Shown one piece after another: positions 52,401-60,009 of a DNA stretch of 64,000 nucleotides. Source of the DNA: an uncultured Ruminococcus sp. (lineage in GTDB: Bacteria; Bacillota_A; Clostridia; Oscillospirales; Ruminococcaceae). The notes under the pieces were generated by a model. The model saw only the letters and a list, made by a program, of their open reading frames with translations, had not been told where the DNA came from and did not search any database. The translations under genes were made by a program, and so were the position numbers. The stretch is taken from the NCBI GenBank assembly GCA_900315975.1, contig ONBA01000010.1, forward strand, positions 1 to 64,000, given 5' to 3'. Each line of letters opens with the position of its first letter. Positions within the stretch are counted from its first letter, which is position 1.

Positions 52401-54746
52401 GAAATAGACTTCACAGGTAAGCTCGTACTTTCAGCTGATGTTAACGGCGAAGTATTTGTCGGCTTGGGCGTTTCAGGCGCAATTGCGGCTGGTGCTTACG
52501 GCGGACTTGGCTTAGAGGTTGAGGTAACTCCGATTTCTATGGTTCCTGATGATATGGGACTTAACAAGATAACGTTCAAGTATGACGTCGGTGTAAGAGC
52601 GTATGTCGGACCGTTTGAGTACAAGAAGAGTTTCCTGAGTGACGGAGAGATAGAACTCTATCCGGGTGACGATGACGACGATAACTCGGCAGAAGGTGAA
52701 CAGCTTCACGCTTCTATCTACAATCAGAATCTTTACAAGCTCGCTCCTGTAAAGGCTGACAGCACTTGGACCGGCGGCAAGACTGCTGTTGAAAGTAAAA
52801 ACGGCTACCTCCCGCTCAGTGTATTTGCTGAAAATGCAAACGATTTCACACAGGCACAGTTTGCAGTAGTTGACGGAAAGCTCGTTCTTGTATACCTCGA
52901 CAGCGACAGCAAGCGCGATGCTGCAAATGCAATAACACTCAAGTACAGCGTACTCGATGAAAAGAACGGCTGGAGCACTCCTGCTCAGGTCGATGCTGAC
53001 GCTACAGGTGATTATGCACCTTATCTCTGGTCAGACGGCAAGGAGATGTACCTCGTATATCAGAATTCTGCAAATGGTCTCACAGAGAAGTCGGCAGTAA
53101 CAGACTGGACAGCTGCTCAGAATATCGCAGTTTCAAAGTTCGATACTGAAAAGCTTGCATTCTCAGAGCCTTCACTCATCACAGACGACAGCGTATACGA
53201 CAGAGCTCCTGCTATCGCAGCAGCCGGCGGCAGCGTATATGCAGTATGGGTGGCAAATACCGATAATAACTTCTACGGCGCAAACAATACAAATACTATC
53301 ATGTACTCAGAGCTTGGCGAGAGCGGCTGGACTGCTCCTGCTGTATTAGCTTCGGGACTCGGCTCAGTAATTCAGCTCACAGCTGAAGAACACAACGGCG
53401 AACTCTACACAGTTTATATCACAGATTGTGATAATAACCTCGCAACAGATAACGACAGAGACCTTCGTGTTCATAAACTTGGTGACAAACAGGGTCACTT
53501 TATCGCATCAGGCAAGGTTTCGTCGGCAGTATTTGCAAAGGCTGCGGGCGATGAGAACAGCTGTCTCTACTGGCAGCAGGACGGAAATATCAGACGCAGT
53601 GAAAACTTCACAACTTCAACTGTTCTCTTTGATGAGGATGAACAGGCAGTTGCAAGCGGATTCTCTATCGCAGGCAACCGCATACTCTGGACAAAGGCTG
53701 ACGGCAATAATGCTTCAAATCTCTACGAGTCGGTTTACAACAGCGAAACAGGCAAGTGGGGCAGAGCAGTCAAACTCACGGAGCAGGATAACTACATCGA
53801 AGGTGTCAATGCAGTTGAATTCGGCGGTGACATACTTGCAGTAATGAACCGCAAGAGCGTTTCCGTAACAGCTGATACAGTTGACAGCACTAACAGCGTA
53901 GTTTACACTACTATCAAAGATATTGAGGACGTTGCACTTACAGACATCTACTTCAATCAGAATAATTACAAGTCCGGTGAGGAAGTTCCTGTGAAGCTTT
54001 CGATTCTCAACAAGGGCGATAAGCCGGTAGAATCTGTACACGTAAATGTTACTGATAAAGCAGGCAAAAAGGTGTTTGACAAGGTTGTTGAAGCTTCTAT
54101 CGCTGAAAATGAGACAGCTTCTATCTACACCGACTTAGTCCTTGACCCGACAGAATATAATATCACTGTCAATACTGCAAATGATACAGATACCTACACC
54201 GATGACAATACACGTACTCTGAGTGCAGAGTTCAGCGTTATGGAGGTGTCCGCAAAGAAGAAGGATAACAACACCGTTACAGTTACTGTTGCAAACAACG
54301 GTACAGCTGCCGGTAAGGAGGAACTTTCAGTTGCGGCATATCCGTCAGGAGAAGTGCTTGATACAATCGAAACTGATGAGATAGCACCCGGTAAGAGCGT
54401 TTCACTCGACATTGACCTTACAAAGTATCCCGACACAGCCGGCTCTATAACTGTAAACGGCAAGAATGACCCCATCGGCGCTTATATCGCTGACGCTATG
54501 AGCGGCGTTTCATCTGTCATTATCGGTGACGTTTCAGGTGACAGAAAGGTCAACTCTATCGACGCTTCAGCAGTGCTTGAAGAGTATTCATCACTTGCTA
54601 CCACAGGTAAATCGGGTCTCACAGCCGCTCAGAGAAAGGCTGCTGACGTAAACGGTGACGGCAAGATAGATTCAAAGGACGCTACTGAGATCCTTGCTAT
54701 GTATTCAAACGCAGCAACAGGCGGTTCCTCAAATGTCAATAAGTGA
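46464..54746 (+). CDS. giant secreted protein: dockerin, cohesin-like, FN3/PKD modules, beta-propeller, CARDB, dockerin
   Basis: A 2760-residue protein. Signal peptide about 1-34. A dockerin at about 43-98 has Ca loops GDVNGDGKTNQSD and DVYKDGNVD. A cohesin-like domain spans about 113-230 (PGEQVSVDVNIVDWDQDLGA, FYLDFDSSLSLVSV). Then come many fibronectin III-like repeats (238 to about 1110), a PKD domain (1123-1203, NFGDGSSDSDTSA), an unassigned region with a Gly/Trp-rich loop (about 1348-1373), a propeller-like region (2080-2490), two CARDB-like domains (2490-2673), and a C-terminal dockerin (2687-2752, GDVSGDRKVNSIDASA and ADVNGDGKIDSKD). Cohesin plus dockerins would let it bridge a cellulosome-like complex. 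Start by GGAGG before ATG 46464. Confidence 0.88.
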   Translation: MSSRFKRSLSGLMAVVTAASMSQLAPLYTAAEELAQSLKVEFTSGDVNGDGKTNQSDVEALYAFLGKSAGKAAADSKFDVYKDGNVDVRDLLALRKLADGEKPTAPENEASGDTVKIEVGSAECVPGEQVSVDVNIVDWDQDLGAAEFYLDFDSSLSLVSVKTTGDYKYVTDGNVVKLYGLSGLEDVYRGTVATLTFDVPDTAYGDYDVKVKSCAVYNDGFQSLKPSTKVGLIAADVTERPLYLTPSYVNSKSLRMTWSMPYCSGELEGYIVYRDGKEIVRTKDTSYYDTSLETGKKYVYEVQAYGADNYLSAKSKAVTAVPQGPVINAVTFPDGADTIGGDKTEVRVAMEKTVDAKAYELSYVDLQGEKQVIFSGENAALSATDIRWNIKDVPTGEYTVTFSVTDKDGETAEKSVKVNVDTTAPEKVFGFDVFEGEKEMKLTWGIAAEAKVTGYNIYRRTETGAYSLFKHIDGRETLEYVDKDLAEGDIYFYMMCAVDKYGKEGIYSDEKSAAAKGDETSPEVTLFLPENGKVLSHFVNLSIKADDNVGVASVAAFISTDDGTTWEKLFEGKGASSSYSFDTTKYKDTKVKIKALAYDYAGNESNGLVHLYAVDNAGPAKVADVRAVAVTDVTASIAWNDVPDDDFSYFTAKYYPSDDNKAVRTASTSSTLGVNLSNLTPDTEYTIEVAAVDIYNNIGEYSEPFTFTTVSDTNAPIISYINPEPAYFNKSIPLSISALDDHSTASVTIQASQSNEEGAKWTDVAVIKNENGGSSFTASYALDLADYKDGKLFVKAFAVDAAGNTGVESPVYAYIVDKTAPTAPTAFKASSDANSIELTWEAYEEKTESARFSLYRSDKEDGEYTKILDRVDYLNYFDRDAEPGNTYFYKLTAIDAAGNESAMSKAVSAVLKEDKEAPEIVSIAPGDGSIVSSVYNTVSVLASDNVKLASILMEYRLTDDAAYKKFAEVSDINDYCKVAEGTLPKEALAGESVQVRVSAVDTAGLVSEYKEVKFTVDNSATNIKTLKAEQVADHISVTWTGEENKLSLGYYVYKKANTGSWQKIGSLAVDAEKNGEYEFTDYSVNAPGTVTYKIEACSSNGMVTSKETSPLNIYTNPEASLNVENTQQVGVEYVYDATGCRDYYGISSISINFGDGSSDSDTSAATAKFIHKYTETGVYTVTLTCTNEQGLTSTIEQQIELIERTLIGQSEVVVRTTDGKNASGINVYIDLGTPRQKKLRTDSNGRVFFNTAAGIHTIGVFGDGYLPAEKECTILAGSGNRYDITVTEKDIVTADFKVERMKLDEIKAAGIDITAPENQHIVEVELNLTYKAHEKNKGKAKFYVNSKGGVLGGGLGLFGWGGSWGGSGTGDGSVTKPVYVKINPETNKVDTLITMTVPINASFLKEFFHASLTVINNADEQYTISDNQVKLNLPDGLTLVDCPASAPEVVDFGTLAGQEVKDIDWIIRGDKKGTYNISASYSGFLDRFNEKLEAEFKPEDPITVYGEEAVSVDVIVPEQLFNNRFEFEVTLTNNSPVDIYCPNTDVGAIISSAFGNETLTYPIIYQRSIKKDGRYIHILDADEPNLETLRPGMTYSVVYVAESVFYGIEELGKDAFYESRLDVVSGTIKVLNDSRIPVSLHIVPNKDFIIIDKIVELEYDPETQFVLFVTGGKHEKTLENAHVVYGEQDALTNEFGYVVFDLPEEGAPLENMTIKSGGYQVREILGYDGYLSGIDTINLNPDGDEEEDEDPPAPGHATVAHRLPTGEIAAPGIAGDPEDDVYEGKNFFGEMEFGDDFEVTIAEDIPFIGGHSLGIKNINLPIKGGVDDEGFAYLKFGEFPEEPRWTNKSQEDLDKEERFIQEEFKEACDIMNEYRGKSFSDVADKVKQSPNPFKDTTYDVKFSIYGAVAAHYDPKKGLKQCITEGGVVFRGNIEVKLEAEVGWDTTILVASLVPVALEVGLSGEITANASFTMECVGAGEIDFTGKLVLSADVNGEVFVGLGVSGAIAAGAYGGLGLEVEVTPISMVPDDMGLNKITFKYDVGVRAYVGPFEYKKSFLSDGEIELYPGDDDDDNSAEGEQLHASIYNQNLYKLAPVKADSTWTGGKTAVESKNGYLPLSVFAENANDFTQAQFAVVDGKLVLVYLDSDSKRDAANAITLKYSVLDEKNGWSTPAQVDADATGDYAPYLWSDGKEMYLVYQNSANGLTEKSAVTDWTAAQNIAVSKFDTEKLAFSEPSLITDDSVYDRAPAIAAAGGSVYAVWVANTDNNFYGANNTNTIMYSELGESGWTAPAVLASGLGSVIQLTAEEHNGELYTVYITDCDNNLATDNDRDLRVHKLGDKQGHFIASGKVSSAVFAKAAGDENSCLYWQQDGNIRRSENFTTSTVLFDEDEQAVASGFSIAGNRILWTKADGNNASNLYESVYNSETGKWGRAVKLTEQDNYIEGVNAVEFGGDILAVMNRKSVSVTADTVDSTNSVVYTTIKDIEDVALTDIYFNQNNYKSGEEVPVKLSILNKGDKPVESVHVNVTDKAGKKVFDKVVEASIAENETASIYTDLVLDPTEYNITVNTANDTDTYTDDNTRTLSAEFSVMEVSAKKKDNNTVTVTVANNGTAAGKEELSVAAYPSGEVLDTIETDEIAPGKSVSLDIDLTKYPDTAGSITVNGKNDPIGAYIADAMSGVSSVIIGDVSGDRKVNSIDASAVLEEYSSLATTGKSGLTAAQRKAADVNGDGKIDSKDATEILAMYSNAATGGSSNVNK

Positions 54747-54758
54747 GGGAGGTAAATC

Positions 54759-57700
54759 ATGAAGAATATCAATAAAAATATACTTTCTGCTGTACTCAGC
54801 GCTTCGCTGACTGTTACATCTATACCGTTCTGCGGTGTGGGGACAGTTGCGGTTGACAATGCGGAAGATATAACAACTCCCGGCAGCAATGCTGCCGGCG
54901 AGTCCGCCCCGGCGGAGAATATCGCATTGCCGTTTGAGTCTGCTCCGAAAACGGCAGGGGAGACTGCTGAGGCATCAAAGCCTGCTTTTACATACACTAA
55001 AGACGATGAAGGCAATGCATCGATTACCGCTTATAACGGCACTTCCACGGAAGTTGTGATACCTTCTGAGATAGACGGCATTCCTGTAACAGCTATAGGA
55101 AGCAGTGTGTTTATGGATAAGGCTATAACCTCGGTAACTATTCCTAAGGGAATAAAAACTATCGGCACAAACGCTTTCCGCAACTGTGACCAGCTAAAAG
55201 AGGTAGTAATTCCGGATACAGTCACAGCTATCAGCGACGCCGCTTTCTATAACTGTAATAATCTTGTGTCGGTTACAATGTCAAAGGGTATCAAGACTAT
55301 CGGCTCAAGTGCATTCGCTGAGAATCCTTCGCTTATCGCTATAGAGCTTCCGGCGGGTACAGTATCAGTCGGAAACGGAGCTTTCAATAACTGCGATTCG
55401 CTCACACGTATTATCCTTCCTGATAATATACAGCTCGGCAACAACGCTTTTGCATACTGTGACGAACTTGAATACCTGAGTCTGCCTGATAATGTGGTAT
55501 TCGGTGAATCCGCATTCTATAACTGCAAAAAGCTCAATAAGGTCGTATTTGAGGGAAAAACAGCTGCACTCGGTAAAAGCACTTTCCATAGCTGTGAAGC
55601 ATTGCAGTATGTTGTATTCCCTGAGGAGCTTAAAGCAATACCTGACAACTGCTTCTACGATGACTATGCTATAAAGTCGATATCGCTTCCTGCAACAGTA
55701 GAAACTATAGGAAAAGAGGCTTTCCGCAATTGCCGTAATCTTGCTGCTATACAGCTTCCCGACGGTGTAAGTCTTGATTCATCTGCATTCAGCTCCTGCT
55801 CAAAGCTTGCAGAGGTAAAATTTGCCGGCAGATGTGAAGGGATAGGTTCAGGCTGCTTCAACGGCACTGCTATAAAGGAAATAAATATTCCTGATGGTGT
55901 AAAGGAACTCGGCAGCAATGCGTTTGCTAACTGTGGCAGTCTTGCTTCTGTCAGCTTCGACGGCAAACCTGAAACTATCGGCGGCGGTGCATTCTACAAC
56001 TGTTCGTCGCTCAAGAGCATAACTATTCCCGATACGGTTACAACTCTCGGAAATCTTGTTTTTCAGGATTGTGCGGCTCTTGAATCTGTGACTATACCGG
56101 ACTCCGTTACAAAGGTCGGATACGGAATATTCCTTTCGTGCAAGGCTCTTACAGACGTTAAACTTTCAGCTAATATCACTGTTCTTACAGACGGCGAATA
56201 CGGATTCTTCCAAAACTGCAAGTCACTTAAAACAGTAAAGCTTCCTGCTAAGCTCACTTCACTCGATTCGGGTGTTTTCCGCGACTGCACATCGTTAGAG
56301 AGTATAACTGTTCCTGACGGTGTAACATCTGTTCCGGCATATGCATTCTATAACTGCCCTGCACTCACTGAGGTCAATATGCCTTCAGGCATTACTTCTA
56401 TCGGTACACAGGCATTCGCAAGCTGTACTGCGCTCAAGGAGATAGTTCTTCCTGCAAGTCTTGAAACTGCCGGAGAGAGCATATTCAGCGGCGATAAGTC
56501 ACTTGAGAAGATAACTCTTCCTGAGAAGATGACAGTTATCAGCAAGTCTATGTACGCAGGAATGAACGCTCTTAAAGAGGTCGTTATTCCCGACGGTGTT
56601 ACTGAGATAGGCGAAGGCGCATTCCGCGGCTGTGCTGTACTTGAAAAGGTAACTATCCCGAAGAGCGTTATTGCTATTGGCAATGCGGCATTCTATGACT
56701 GCAAGGCACTTGATAATCTTACACTTCCTTCGGGCATCACAGAAATCAAAGCTGAGACCTTCAGAAACTGTATATCACTCAGCAGTATCACTATTCCGTC
56801 AGGAGTTACAACAATAGGCACAAGTGCATTCAACAACTGCGATTCACTCACAAAGGCTGAGGTGCCGAAGGGTGTGACAACTGTTGGAAGCTGGGCATTT
56901 TCGGAGTGCGACAAACTTTCAGAAGTATCTCTTCCGGACGGACTTGAAAAAATAGGAGAGGGTGCATTCTCTACCTGCCCTGCTATCACTGCTATAACTG
57001 TTCCGGATTCAGTAACAGAACTTGGCGGAGCAGTATTCGAGTTCTGTTCAGCACTTGAAAACATTACTTTGTCAAAGAATATAACATCTCTCCCGAACAG
57101 ATACTACGGCTGGTACAGCAGTTCTCACAACGGTATGTTTGAGGGTTGTAAGTCGCTGAAAAAGATAGTTATTCCCGAGGGAGTAACAAGTCTCGGATAT
57201 GAGACGTTCAACGGCTGTACCGCTCTCACGGACGTTACTCTTCCGAAAACTCTTGAATCAGTAAACGGTCAGGAATTCTGCGGCTGTAGTGCACTTGAAA
57301 CTATAACCCTTCCTGCGGCACTTAAATCTATCAGCTATGAGATGTTCGTAAACTGTAAATCACTAAAATCCATTAAGTTTGCAGAAGGTTCAGAGCTTTC
57401 AAAGATAGACTCGCGTGCATTCGTCAACTGTGAATCTCTCAGCGACATCACACTTCCTGAGACGGTTGAATCTATCGGATATGAAGCTTTCTACAACTGT
57501 ACAGGACTCGAATCTATCAAGCTTCCTGACTCTGTAAAAGGAATGGATTACAGGGTATTATGCAACTGCACAAACCTCAAATCTGTCAATGTGCCTGCTT
57601 CTCTCGGAGTTATTCCTGAAAGTGCATTTGCAGAGTGTGCGGTACTTGAAAAGGTAACATTTGCAGAAAAGTCTTCGCTCACAGCTGTTAACAGAAATGC

Positions 57701-59885
57701 ATTCGGCGGTTGTAAGGCTATTACAGAGGTAAATATACCTGACGGTGTCACAAAGCTTGAAGATGAGGTGTTCAGAGACTGCGCTTCCCTTAAGAAGGCT
57801 GTACTTCCGAAGACTGTTGAGTCTATAGGAACATACACATTCAACAAGTGCACATCGCTTACTGATGTTACACTTTCTGACAGCATAAAGAATCTGCCGG
57901 AGGGCACTTTCAACGGCTGTACCGCTCTCAAGGGCATAAAGCTTCCGTCTGCACTCACAAGTATCAGTACACTCGCATTTCAGAATTGTACTTCTCTTGA
58001 GGAGATAACTATTCCTGCAAATGTCAAGACTATAGCGGCAAATGCGTTCATCGGCTGTACAGCAATGAAGAGTGCGGTAATACTCAATAACGTATCTTCG
58101 ATAGGCGAAAAGGCATTCGGATATGTCGGAGACAAACTCGTTGAAGGCTTTACTATAAAGGGTTATTTCAACTCTATCGCTGAGGACTATGCTAATGCAA
58201 ACGGTATACCGTTTGAACTTTTCGGCGAAAGAGACTATGGTGAACTCGGCTTCGGCTACGTTGTTGACGGTGAAAAAGTTATAATCACTGACTGCGACCC
58301 TAAGGCTGAAACTATCACGATACCTGCTGAGATAGAGAAACTGCCGGTAGTAAAGATACAGGCATATGCATTCAAGAATGCTTCTGCAAAGAAGATAGTT
58401 CTTCCCGACAGTGTTAAAACCATTGAAAAGGGTGCGTTTATCAACTGTGCTTCACTTGAGGAAATTGTACTCCCTGCTGAATTGACCGATATTCCTGCAA
58501 GTTGTTTTGAAGACTGTGCAGCACTCAAATCAGTAACAGGAGGAGTTATAGAGACTATCGGTGCAAATGCGTTCAGCGGCTGTAAATCACTCGCAGCTTT
58601 TGACTTCTCTGAGACTCTTAAATCTATCGGTGCGGGCGCATTCAAAAACTGTGCCGCACTCAAGTCAGCAGACTTTTCAAAGATAGCATCGACTATCGAT
58701 ATCCCTGCGAATACATTCAACGGATGTGCTTCAATTGAGAAACTTGTTTTCACAAAATATATCAGGCATATCGGAGATTCTGCATTCAGAAACTGCACTT
58801 CTCTTACTGAGATAGTATTTGAGAAGAACGACAGACGTAGTCTTGGCACCTATGCGTTTGCAGGCTGCTCAAAACTTGAAAAGGCAGATACTTCCTGCGG
58901 TTCGTTCGATATCTACGATGCAGCATTTCTTGACTGCCCGAAACTGACTGATATCACACTTGAAGAAAGCAACTATTATAGCAACATCGGAGTAGGACAT
59001 CAGGTAGGCTTTAATTCCTCTGTTGATGAAGAGGGCAAGACAGTCTATGAGACTACACCTGATATGACGATACGCAGCTATGTAAGTACGAACACTTCAT
59101 CTTATGCTATAGGAAACGGTATAAAATACATTCCTACAGGCGGAGTTGAGTACACTGTAGAGGAAGACCATGCCGTTATAGACAAATGGCTGAAAAAACT
59201 CTGGTACGTAACAGTTCCTGCGCAGATAGAAGGAAAGCCGGTAACAGTGATCGGCAGAAATGCGTTCAAGAACGCTCCCGAACTTGAAGACGTATATCTT
59301 CCTTCCTGCCTTAAAGAGATACGCAGCGGTGCATTCATGAATTCAACGGCAATGGATATGTCTATCCCTGCTTCTGTTGAAAAAATCGGAAGCCGTGCAT
59401 TCACTGGTTCACGTTTCGAGTCAAGCTATCTCAGAGACAATAAATTCGAGGTAGTCGGAAACGGTATACTCGTAAACTATAACGGTTCTGATGAAGAGGT
59501 CGTTATACCTGATAATGTAAAGGTTATCGGTGAGGACGCTTTTGCATATCACAGTGAGATAGAGAAGGTTACTGTACCGGCAGCTGTTACCGAGATATGC
59601 GGCGGTGCATTTTATAAGTGCAGCGGACTTTCCAAAATCGAACTTCCTGACAGTGTCAAAGCTATCGATGTTGGAGCGTTTACCGGCTGTACCGCATTAA
59701 AAACGGTCGTTACAGGTAAGGAAATGGCTTATATCAGCGACTTTGCATTCTGCGACTGCTCAGCACTTTCTGCATTCAACGGTTATGCTGAGACCTATAC
59801 AGAGCAATTTGCTAAGGATAATGGTTACTATTTTGAGGCACTTGCAGAAACTGTTCCCGAAGAGGAAACTCCTGCGGCTGAATGA
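54759..59885 (+). CDS. secreted BspA-type leucine-rich-repeat protein
   Basis: A 1708-residue secreted protein made mainly of LRR_5 (BspA/Treponema pallidum type) repeats of about 23 residues, with the pattern IGxxAFxNCxxLxxVxIPxxVxxI (for example FRNCDQLKEVVIPDTVTAIS). Signal peptide about 1-30. The regular array is interrupted near residues 1170-1200 and 1400-1490 by non-repeat blocks (FGYVVDGEKVIITDCD and GVEYTVEEDHAVIDKW), which recur like inserted modules. No dockerin, sortase motif or membrane anchor was seen at the C-terminus (ends PEEETPAAE). Starts 13 bp after the giant gene, with GGGAGG before the ATG: likely one transcript. Confidence 0.93.
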   Translation: MKNINKNILSAVLSASLTVTSIPFCGVGTVAVDNAEDITTPGSNAAGESAPAENIALPFESAPKTAGETAEASKPAFTYTKDDEGNASITAYNGTSTEVVIPSEIDGIPVTAIGSSVFMDKAITSVTIPKGIKTIGTNAFRNCDQLKEVVIPDTVTAISDAAFYNCNNLVSVTMSKGIKTIGSSAFAENPSLIAIELPAGTVSVGNGAFNNCDSLTRIILPDNIQLGNNAFAYCDELEYLSLPDNVVFGESAFYNCKKLNKVVFEGKTAALGKSTFHSCEALQYVVFPEELKAIPDNCFYDDYAIKSISLPATVETIGKEAFRNCRNLAAIQLPDGVSLDSSAFSSCSKLAEVKFAGRCEGIGSGCFNGTAIKEINIPDGVKELGSNAFANCGSLASVSFDGKPETIGGGAFYNCSSLKSITIPDTVTTLGNLVFQDCAALESVTIPDSVTKVGYGIFLSCKALTDVKLSANITVLTDGEYGFFQNCKSLKTVKLPAKLTSLDSGVFRDCTSLESITVPDGVTSVPAYAFYNCPALTEVNMPSGITSIGTQAFASCTALKEIVLPASLETAGESIFSGDKSLEKITLPEKMTVISKSMYAGMNALKEVVIPDGVTEIGEGAFRGCAVLEKVTIPKSVIAIGNAAFYDCKALDNLTLPSGITEIKAETFRNCISLSSITIPSGVTTIGTSAFNNCDSLTKAEVPKGVTTVGSWAFSECDKLSEVSLPDGLEKIGEGAFSTCPAITAITVPDSVTELGGAVFEFCSALENITLSKNITSLPNRYYGWYSSSHNGMFEGCKSLKKIVIPEGVTSLGYETFNGCTALTDVTLPKTLESVNGQEFCGCSALETITLPAALKSISYEMFVNCKSLKSIKFAEGSELSKIDSRAFVNCESLSDITLPETVESIGYEAFYNCTGLESIKLPDSVKGMDYRVLCNCTNLKSVNVPASLGVIPESAFAECAVLEKVTFAEKSSLTAVNRNAFGGCKAITEVNIPDGVTKLEDEVFRDCASLKKAVLPKTVESIGTYTFNKCTSLTDVTLSDSIKNLPEGTFNGCTALKGIKLPSALTSISTLAFQNCTSLEEITIPANVKTIAANAFIGCTAMKSAVILNNVSSIGEKAFGYVGDKLVEGFTIKGYFNSIAEDYANANGIPFELFGERDYGELGFGYVVDGEKVIITDCDPKAETITIPAEIEKLPVVKIQAYAFKNASAKKIVLPDSVKTIEKGAFINCASLEEIVLPAELTDIPASCFEDCAALKSVTGGVIETIGANAFSGCKSLAAFDFSETLKSIGAGAFKNCAALKSADFSKIASTIDIPANTFNGCASIEKLVFTKYIRHIGDSAFRNCTSLTEIVFEKNDRRSLGTYAFAGCSKLEKADTSCGSFDIYDAAFLDCPKLTDITLEESNYYSNIGVGHQVGFNSSVDEEGKTVYETTPDMTIRSYVSTNTSSYAIGNGIKYIPTGGVEYTVEEDHAVIDKWLKKLWYVTVPAQIEGKPVTVIGRNAFKNAPELEDVYLPSCLKEIRSGAFMNSTAMDMSIPASVEKIGSRAFTGSRFESSYLRDNKFEVVGNGILVNYNGSDEEVVIPDNVKVIGEDAFAYHSEIEKVTVPAAVTEICGGAFYKCSGLSKIELPDSVKAIDVGAFTGCTALKTVVTGKEMAYISDFAFCDCSALSAFNGYAETYTEQFAKDNGYYFEALAETVPEEETPAAE

Positions 59886-59936
59886 GTCATTTACTGAGAC
59901 TTTAACTTTCGTCGGCAATTCAATATAAACAAAAAT

Positions 59937-59996
59937 AGCTTCGTTTTCTCTTTGCAAGGAATTACACCTTGCGGAGAAAACGGAGCTAATATTTTT
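59937..59996 (+). terminator. terminator after the LRR gene
   Basis: TAGCTtCGTTTTCTC...GAGAAAACGgAGCTA with inner GCAAGG/CCTTGC arms, followed by ATATTTTTATT. It may also end the convergent FtsX gene on the other strand. Confidence 0.8.
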
Positions 59997-60009
59997 ATTA
60001 AGTCGGATA

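Noticed and set aside
55031..59404. A series of minus-strand frames over the LRR gene
   Set aside because: They are regular shadows of the repeated LRR coding sequence; composition is Ser/Pro/Leu-rich and no start sites are present.
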